Positions 14,730 to 18,265 of a DNA stretch of 18,265 nucleotides are shown one piece after another. This DNA comes from JBPCRW01 sp050996405 (GTDB taxonomy: Bacteria; Acidobacteriota; Blastocatellia; Pyrinomonadales; Pyrinomonadaceae), in contig JBPCRW010000113.1 in NCBI GenBank assembly GCA_050996405.1, forward strand, positions 1-18,265, given 5' to 3'. Made by a program: the position numbers and the translations under genes. Numbering within the stretch: the first letter of the stretch is position 1; the number at the start of each line of letters is the position of its first letter. The notes below the pieces were generated by a model that saw only the letters and a list, made by a program, of their open reading frames with translations, did no database searches and had not been told where the DNA came from.

Positions 14730-15515
14730 GTTTTATTTATCGGCACGGGTTTGACGGGCGTTGACGTGATTTTGAGTCTTTATCACAGAAAACACGAGGG
14801 CAAAATTTTCGCTTTTTCGACGCGCGGGCTGCTTCCCGCCGTTTATAAACTCGGCTGCGCTTATCCTCCGTTTTACGACGAATTAAAATCCGAACGGCGA
14901 ATTACAAATTTGCTGAAAATCGTTCGCCGAGACATTGAAATAGCGGAAGCCGAAGGCGGCAACCGGCGCGGCGTGATTGACAGCTTGCGACCGCACACGC
15001 AAGAAATCTGGCGAAATCTTCCCGAACCCGGAAAGCGATATTTTATGCAGCATTTGAGCCATTACTGGAATGCGGCTCGCCACCGGATGCCGCCCGAATG
15101 CGCGAAAATTCTGGATGAACTGCAAGCAAAAAGTCAATTGAAAATTTTAAAAGGACGTTTGAAGAATATCGAAACTTCCGGCGAAAAATTCGACGTTTTG
15201 TATTCTTCCAAAACGGGCGAAAAGCATCTCGCGGTTCGCGCGATTTTCAACTGCATCGGCTCGGAAAGCGATTTCAATCAAGTTGATTCGACACTGGTCA
15301 AAATTTTGATTGAAAAAGGTTTGATAAAACCAGACAGCTTGCGAATGGGAATTGACGCAACGCCCAACGGGAAGATTATTGATGCCGCCGGAAAAATTTT
15401 CGACGCTATTCTGACTCTCGGAACTTCGCTCAAAGGCGTTTTGTGGGAAACGACGGCGATGCCGGAAATTCGCGCGCAGGCGAAAAATCTGGCATTGCGG
15501 ATTTTGGAAGAATAG
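14730..15515 (+). pseudogene. C-terminal half of a COG4529-type FAD/NAD(P)-binding protein, 5' truncated
   Basis: The frame resembles the second Rossmann half of COG4529/YdhS-like FAD/NAD(P)-binding proteins. It opens with V-L-F-I-G-T-G-L-T-G-V-D (from 14730), then the GKIFAFSTRGLLP block, and ends with IFDAILTLGTSLKGVLWETTAMPEIR, a family-typical C-terminus. The N-terminal FAD-binding half, about 200 residues, is missing. Only 91 bases separate the recognisable frame from the psuG stop, and no matching sequence is seen there. No ATG or GTG start lies in frame between the stop codon at 14673 and the glycine-rich motif. The first possible start, TTG at 14751, would cut off most of that motif. 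I therefore call it a deletion remnant, although its 255 open codons show no further damage. Its stop codon lies inside the next inverted repeat. Confidence 0.65.
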
Positions 15516-15613
15516 GACGCGGATGAACGCTGATTTAAAGATTTTCGCGGATTTGTTTTTATCAAGATTTATCTGCGTCAATCTGCCAAACCAGCGTTCA
15601 TCCGCGTCCTATT
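15511..15613. repeat. Inverted repeat with perfect 22-base arms and period-10 interior
   Basis: Bases 15511-15532 and 15592-15613 are perfect reverse complements over 22 pairs (core GACGCGGATGAACGCTG). The interior continues as degenerate 10-base units such as GCGGATGAAC, GCTGATTTAA and, on the other strand, CAGATTGACG, CAGATAAATC. It lies between convergent genes: it contains the stop codon of the upstream remnant and ends one base before the stop codon of the SH3-like gene. It could end transcription from both sides. Confidence 0.85.
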
Positions 15614-15614
15614 T

Positions 15615-16379
15615 TTACTTCGTTTGCTCCATTTTTTCCTTCAGCGCGGCGAGCCGTTTTTGCGCTTCGGCGGATTCGGACGCTTTCGGAAATTTTTCGA
15701 CGATTTCCTTCCACGCCGCGCCGTTGTAATAAAAATTTCTGGTTGCCGGATTGAATAAAAAATTGATGCCGAGCTTGCGAAAGCGGTCGAGCGAAACGTA
15801 GTTCAAATAAAAACTGTGAATCGGCGCGCCCGATGCCGACATTTCCCTTTTGTCGAGTTTTTTAGCCGCTTCGAGCGAAATTTTCTGCGCGTTGCTTTCG
15901 ATTAAATCGCCCGTCAGCAAAAGCATTGCCGGTCGAAGTTGCGATTGCGGAAAATTTCCAAGAAACAACATTGCTCTTTCGATTTGGTCAAATCCCTCAG
16001 AGGCTTGAATGAGCCGCGCCAGCCGTTCTTCGTCGCCGCGCCGGAATTTTCCGACGACGGCTTCCGACTGCACCCAGGCGTAATTTGATGGCGGAATGAT
16101 AACGCGATAAAACGTTACGCCGTCGGCTTCTTTCGAGCCGGAAATTGCCAGAATTCTGCCGCGCCGCATGCGCTGAACCGGCATCGCGTAAAGGCTCGGC
16201 TCGCTTCGCAGAACGGCTAATCTTTCGTCAACGACGATTGCCGTGTTCATATTTTCGCGCGGCGGCTGTGCAGCTACCGGCTTTTTAGTAATAATTTGCG
16301 GTCTGCGATTTTTCTGCGCCTGAATCTGAAAGGCGAAAGCGAGAAAAACGAGAGAAATCAAAGCAAGCGAGCGTTTCAT
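15615..16379 (-). CDS. Secreted protein with SH3-like domain
   Basis: The 254-residue protein begins with a signal peptide (about 1-22, cleavage near Q-A-Q). A basic Pro-rich linker follows, then a bacterial SH3-like beta domain (about 46-110): AIVVDERLAVLRSEPSLYA, RMRRGRILAISG, VTFYRVIIPPSNYAWVQSEAV. Such domains commonly bind peptidoglycan peptides, so a periplasmic wall-binding role is inferred. The rest (about 115-254) is helical with no motif I recognise. It contains KFPKASESAEAQKRLAALKEKM at the end, which resembles the last helices of a TPR-like fold. AAGGAG six bases before the ATG fixes the start. The stop lies directly beside the inverted repeat at 15511-15613. Confidence 0.8.
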   Translation of the reverse strand: MKRSLALISLVFLAFAFQIQAQKNRRPQIITKKPVAAQPPRENMNTAIVVDERLAVLRSEPSLYAMPVQRMRRGRILAISGSKEADGVTFYRVIIPPSNYAWVQSEAVVGKFRRGDEERLARLIQASEGFDQIERAMLFLGNFPQSQLRPAMLLLTGDLIESNAQKISLEAAKKLDKREMSASGAPIHSFYLNYVSLDRFRKLGINFLFNPATRNFYYNGAAWKEIVEKFPKASESAEAQKRLAALKEKMEQTK

Positions 16380-16413
16380 ATATTTCTCCTTGTAGGATTT
16401 GGAAACGAGTTTT

Positions 16414-16502
16414 CAATTAGAAATTAAGAAAAAACTTTCAATTAAGAAGCCGAAACGCCGAATGTCTAATTCTTAATTTTTAATTTTGCATTATTAATTC
16501 TG
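16414..16502. repeat. Heptad inverted repeat (AAATTAA/GAATTAG type) overlapping the ruvC 3' end
   Basis: The right arm is five clean 7-base units from 16466 to 16500: CTAATTC, TTAATTT, TTAATTT, TGCATTA, TTAATTC. The left arm (16414-16449) has CAATTAG, AAATTAA, GAAAAAA and a second CAATTAA. AAATTAAGAA (16421-16430) pairs exactly with TTCTTAATTT (16470-16479). The ruvC stop codon and its last eleven codons lie inside the right arm, so the array has supplied the end of that reading frame. Confidence 0.8.
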
Positions 16503-16978
16503 TTCTGCACTCCGGCGTGGTGAAAATGGCAAATTGCGATTGCCAGAGCGTCCGCCGCGTCGTGCGGCTGCGGCACAGCTTTAAGTTTCAAAAGCAAGCG
16601 CACCATTTCCTGAACCTGATGTTTTTCGGCGTTGCCGTAGCCGACAACCGTCTGTTTAATTAGTCGCGGGCTGTATTCGGAAATCTCTAGATTGTGCTTT
16701 TCTCCGACGAGAAGAACCACGCCGCGAACTTGACCGAGTTTGAGCGCGACCTTGACATTGGTCGCGTAAAAGGCTTCTTCAACCGAAATGACATCCGGCT
16801 GAAATTTGTTAATAACGGCTTCGACACCATCATAAATTTTCAAAAGCCGTTTGGAAAAAGCATCTTTCGGACTCGATTTGACCGTTCCGTAATCAACCAA
16901 AACGTATTTCAACCCGCTGCCTTCGACCACACCCCAACCGCGCGTTTCGCTGCCCGGGTCAATCCCTCAAACTCGCAT
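16466..16978 (-). pseudogene. ruvC: Holliday junction resolvase RuvC with in-frame TGA at codon 4
   Basis: RuvC cuts Holliday junctions with RuvAB. From the ATG at 16978 the frame reads Met-Arg-Val-stop-Gly-Ile-Asp-Pro-Gly-Ser, so it matches the family opening RVLGIDPGS except that TGA (16969-16967) replaces Leu4. One base change from TTA would do this. Codon 7 (16960-16958) is the first catalytic Asp. The remaining catalytic acids are present: the Glu in SVEEAF, and both Asp of HDAADALA. LGQVRGV and KQTVVGYGNAEKHQVQ are also well kept. Restart at the in-frame GTG (16930) gives 154 residues lacking the catalytic Asp. The ATG touches the heptad array and has no Shine-Dalgarno. The last eleven residues (RINNAKLKIKN) are encoded by another heptad array. 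Otherwise intact, it could be a recent pseudogene, a sequencing error or a readthrough case. Confidence 0.8.
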
Positions 16979-17010
16979 AGTAATTAGTAATAGGTAATTG
17001 GTAATAAGTC
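16979..17010. repeat. Heptad array, ruvC-side arm of the element
   Basis: Tandem 7-base units TAGTAAT, TAGTAAT, AGGTAAT, TGGTAAT run from 16978 to about 17005, followed by AAGTC. The last two bases of the ruvC start region merge into the array, so any native leader and Shine-Dalgarno of ruvC is absent. It forms an inverted pair with 17395-17424. Confidence 0.85.
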
Positions 17011-17027
17011 AAGAAAATTTCTAAATT

Positions 17028-17387
17028 TTATGAGGCGGCGCGGACTTTTTGAAATAATGACGCAAGCTGTCTTTTTAAAACTGTAACTCTCTCGCCTATA
17101 TCTAAATAACTTTTAGCATCGAGATAATTTAAATCCTTTGCCAGCAATAGTTGATAATCTATTTCAAATGCTGACCCCATCGCTATTTGAAGGAAGTGCG
17201 CGTAATCTTTATTACTTCCGCGACCGCAGCCTTCGGCGATGTTTGAAGGAATAGAAGATGAAGCGCGGCGAAGTTGATTTGTCAGCGCGAACAATTCTTC
17301 TTTTGGAAAATCCTTCGTGATTTTATAAATTTCAAGCGTAAGTTGATGAGCGTCTTCCCAAACCCTTAATTGCCGAAAATCTCTCAT
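17028..17387 (-). CDS. Four-helix-bundle protein, 23S rRNA intervening-sequence (S23/IVP) family
   Basis: The 119-residue protein matches the four-helix-bundle family (TIGR02436 type) along its full length. It opens F-R-Q-L-R-V-W-E-D-A-H, then Y-K-I-T-K-D-F-P-K-E-E-L-F-A-L and the hallmark QLRRASSSIPSNIAEG (about 38-53), then F-L-Q-I-A-M-G-S-A-F-E-I-D-Y. The family was first found inside intervening sequences of 23S rRNA and is structurally related to the Avd accessory protein of diversity-generating retroelements; its molecular role is unresolved. Here it is not in an rRNA gene but splits yebC from ruvC, enclosed by heptad inverted arms. The ATG lies seven bases after the arm, with no clear Shine-Dalgarno. 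It reads in the same direction as its neighbours, so it can be expressed from the yebC promoter. Confidence 0.93.
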   Translation of the reverse strand: MRDFRQLRVWEDAHQLTLEIYKITKDFPKEELFALTNQLRRASSSIPSNIAEGCGRGSNKDYAHFLQIAMGSAFEIDYQLLLAKDLNYLDAKSYLDIGERVTVLKRQLASLFQKVRAAS

Positions 17388-17394
17388 CCGCTTT

Positions 17395-17424
17395 TACCAA
17401 TTACCAATTACTTATTACCAATTA
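17395..17424. repeat. Heptad array, yebC-side arm of the element
   Basis: Tandem units TTACCAA, TTACCAA, TTACTTA, TTACCAA, TTACT run from about 17396, the reverse-complement type of the array at 16979-17010. The yebC stop codon (17424-17422) falls inside this array, so the junction lies exactly at the end of yebC. The far end lies seven bases before the four-helix-bundle gene's ATG. Confidence 0.85.
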
Positions 17425-18162
17425 CTCCATTTCCGATTCGTCAATATCAAAATTTGCCGAAACTTTCTGCACGTCGTCGTGGTCATCCAATGCCTCGTAA
17501 AGTTTGAGCATTTGCCGCGCGTCATTGCCTTCGAGCTTGATGTAATTTTGCGGAATCATCGAAACTTCCGACGCTTGCGGCTCGATTCCGGCTTTCGTGA
17601 CGGCTTCGAGAACCGCATCGAAGTTTTCCGGCGCGGTGTAGATTTCAAGAATGTCGCCTTCGTCCTGAACGTCGTCCGCGCCCGCTTCGATGGCGATTTC
17701 AAAAAGTTCGTCTTCCGATTTTGCTTCTTTATCGACAGCAATCAAGCCTTTTTTATCGAACATCCACGCGACCGAACCGGATTCACCCAAATTTCCGCCG
17801 TTTTTTGAAAACAGATGACGCAGTTCGGCGACCGTGCGATTTCGATTGTCTGTCATCGTTTCGACCAGCACCGCCACGCCGCCGATGCCGTAGCCTTCGT
17901 AAGTAATTTCCTCGTAATTCACGCCTTCGAGTTCGCCCGTGCCGCGCTTTATCGCGCGGTCAATCGTGTCGTTCGGCATATTCTGCGCTTTCGCGTCGTT
18001 GACGGCTTTTCTTAACCTTGCGTTTGCTTCGACATCGCCGCTTCCGCCCGTCCGCGCCGCGACCGTGATTTCCTTAATCAATTTAGTGAAAACCTTTCCG
18101 CGCTTGGCATCGAGCGCGCCTTTTTTATGTTTGATTGTGTGCCATTTGGAATGACCTGACAT
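17422..18162 (-). CDS. yebC: YebC/PmpR family translation/transcription factor
   Basis: The 246-residue protein is full length and typical, opening MSGHSKWHTIKHKKGALDAK, with RLRKAVNDAKAQNMPND and the central EGYGIGGVAVLVETMTDNRNRT. The acidic third domain contains MFDKKGLI and EAGADDV. Members were first described as DNA-binding regulators; more recent work on the family links them to relief of ribosome stalling, notably at prolines, which is interesting next to an unusual EF-P in the same window. AAGGA lies about nine bases before the ATG. In many bacteria yebC is followed directly by ruvC; here the four-helix-bundle element intervenes. The last codons (Glu-Met-Glu) run up to the heptad array, which supplies the stop. 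Confidence 0.95.
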   Translation of the reverse strand: MSGHSKWHTIKHKKGALDAKRGKVFTKLIKEITVAARTGGSGDVEANARLRKAVNDAKAQNMPNDTIDRAIKRGTGELEGVNYEEITYEGYGIGGVAVLVETMTDNRNRTVAELRHLFSKNGGNLGESGSVAWMFDKKGLIAVDKEAKSEDELFEIAIEAGADDVQDEGDILEIYTAPENFDAVLEAVTKAGIEPQASEVSMIPQNYIKLEGNDARQMLKLYEALDDHDDVQKVSANFDIDESEME

Positions 18163-18211
18163 TCTGTAATTTCCTTAGATTTTTGAATTTTTGCGATTGT
18201 TTGAAAAAGAA

Positions 18212-18241
18212 AATATATCACGCCCGAAAATTTCTCCGCAA
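18212..18241 (-). promoter_or_regulatory. Candidate promoter of yebC
   Basis: On the minus strand TTGCGG (18241-18236) is followed by an 18-base spacer and TATATT (18217-18212, five of six to -10). Transcription would start near 18205, about 43 bases before the yebC ATG, with an AAGGA in the leader. Consensus match only. Confidence 0.4.
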
Positions 18242-18265
18242 CTGAAGATTTCCGTCACATTTTTT

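Larger units (their letters stand above)
16979..17424. mobile_element. Putative small mobile element: four-helix-bundle gene between heptad inverted arms
   Basis: The 446-base unit fills the whole space between the yebC stop codon and the ruvC start codon, genes that are usually adjacent. Its ends are 7-base tandem arrays in inverted orientation, sharing a 16-base exact match (GTAATTGGTAATAAGT at 16994-17009, reverse complement at 17410-17425). Between them is one gene of the 23S rRNA intervening-sequence / four-helix-bundle family. The gene is AT-richer than its host operon: 22 G+C in 17041-17100 against 35 in yebC 17581-17640. There is no transposase or reverse transcriptase, so any movement would need help in trans. 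The mobile status is inferred from position, arms and composition. Confidence 0.5.

Noticed and set aside
16967..16969. Selenocysteine or reassigned TGA in ruvC
   Set aside because: RuvC has no selenoprotein form known to me, the position is normally Leu, and other genes here (DUF4126, DUF4349, glycosyltransferase) use TGA as a normal stop.
17028..17387. Intervening sequence within a 23S rRNA gene
   Set aside because: No rRNA sequence flanks the gene; the neighbours are the protein genes yebC and ruvC.
16979..17424. Diversity-generating retroelement or retron
   Set aside because: The four-helix-bundle gene resembles Avd, but there is no reverse transcriptase and no template/variable repeat pair in the window.

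Overview
This 18.3 kb window looks like ordinary chromosome from an environmental Gram-negative bacterium, most likely Acidobacteriota (class Blastocatellia / Pyrinomonadales). This placement is inferred, not proven. It rests on the EF-P loop type (PGNLRA), DUF4126 and DUF4349 proteins side by side, moderate GC with long runs of housekeeping genes, and many genes without a Shine-Dalgarno. No tRNA, rRNA, CRISPR array, transposase or phage gene was seen.

Layout. 1-3913 is read on the minus strand: an AT-rich DUF6884/YaaA-like gene cut by the window edge, elongation factor P (efp), a lipoprotein with an N-terminal tetratricopeptide-like stretch and a C-terminal PPC-like domain, and a secreted penicillin-binding transpeptidase. 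Intrinsic terminators follow efp, the lipoprotein gene and the transpeptidase gene. 4146-15515 is read on the plus strand: an NtrB-like histidine kinase with its sigma54-dependent response regulator; a DUF4126 membrane protein, a DUF4349 lipoprotein and an overlapping 58-residue membrane protein; a family 1 glycosyltransferase; a secreted Thr/Pro-tailed protein; RNase III (rnc) and signal peptidase I (lepB); pseudouridine-5'-phosphate glycosidase (psuG); and the C-terminal half of a COG4529-type FAD/NAD(P)-binding protein. 15615-18162 returns to the minus strand: yebC, a four-helix-bundle (23S rRNA intervening-sequence type) gene, a damaged ruvC, and a secreted SH3-like protein.

The most striking feature is a set of inverted repeats built from short tandem units lying at gene borders. 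Five have a 7-base period, and each locus uses a different heptamer (4044-4137, 5638-5705, 13671-13742, 16414-16502, and the two arms around 16979-17424). Three others are non-heptad, two of them with roughly a 10-base period (7113-7171, 9013-9110, 15511-15613). Several gene ends lie inside or against these arrays, and the genes that follow the heptad arrays lack a Shine-Dalgarno.

One heptad pair encloses a gene: the four-helix-bundle gene sits between arms sharing a 16-base inverted match, and the unit runs from the yebC stop codon to the ruvC start codon. The GC content of that gene is lower than that of yebC. The ruvC beside it has an in-frame TGA at codon 4, where the family has Leu, three codons before the catalytic Asp. 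The best reading is an insertion of a small four-helix-bundle element into a yebC-ruvC operon, with ruvC crippled at its 5' end. The solo heptad inverted repeats may be cargo-less relatives of that element; this last step is a hypothesis.
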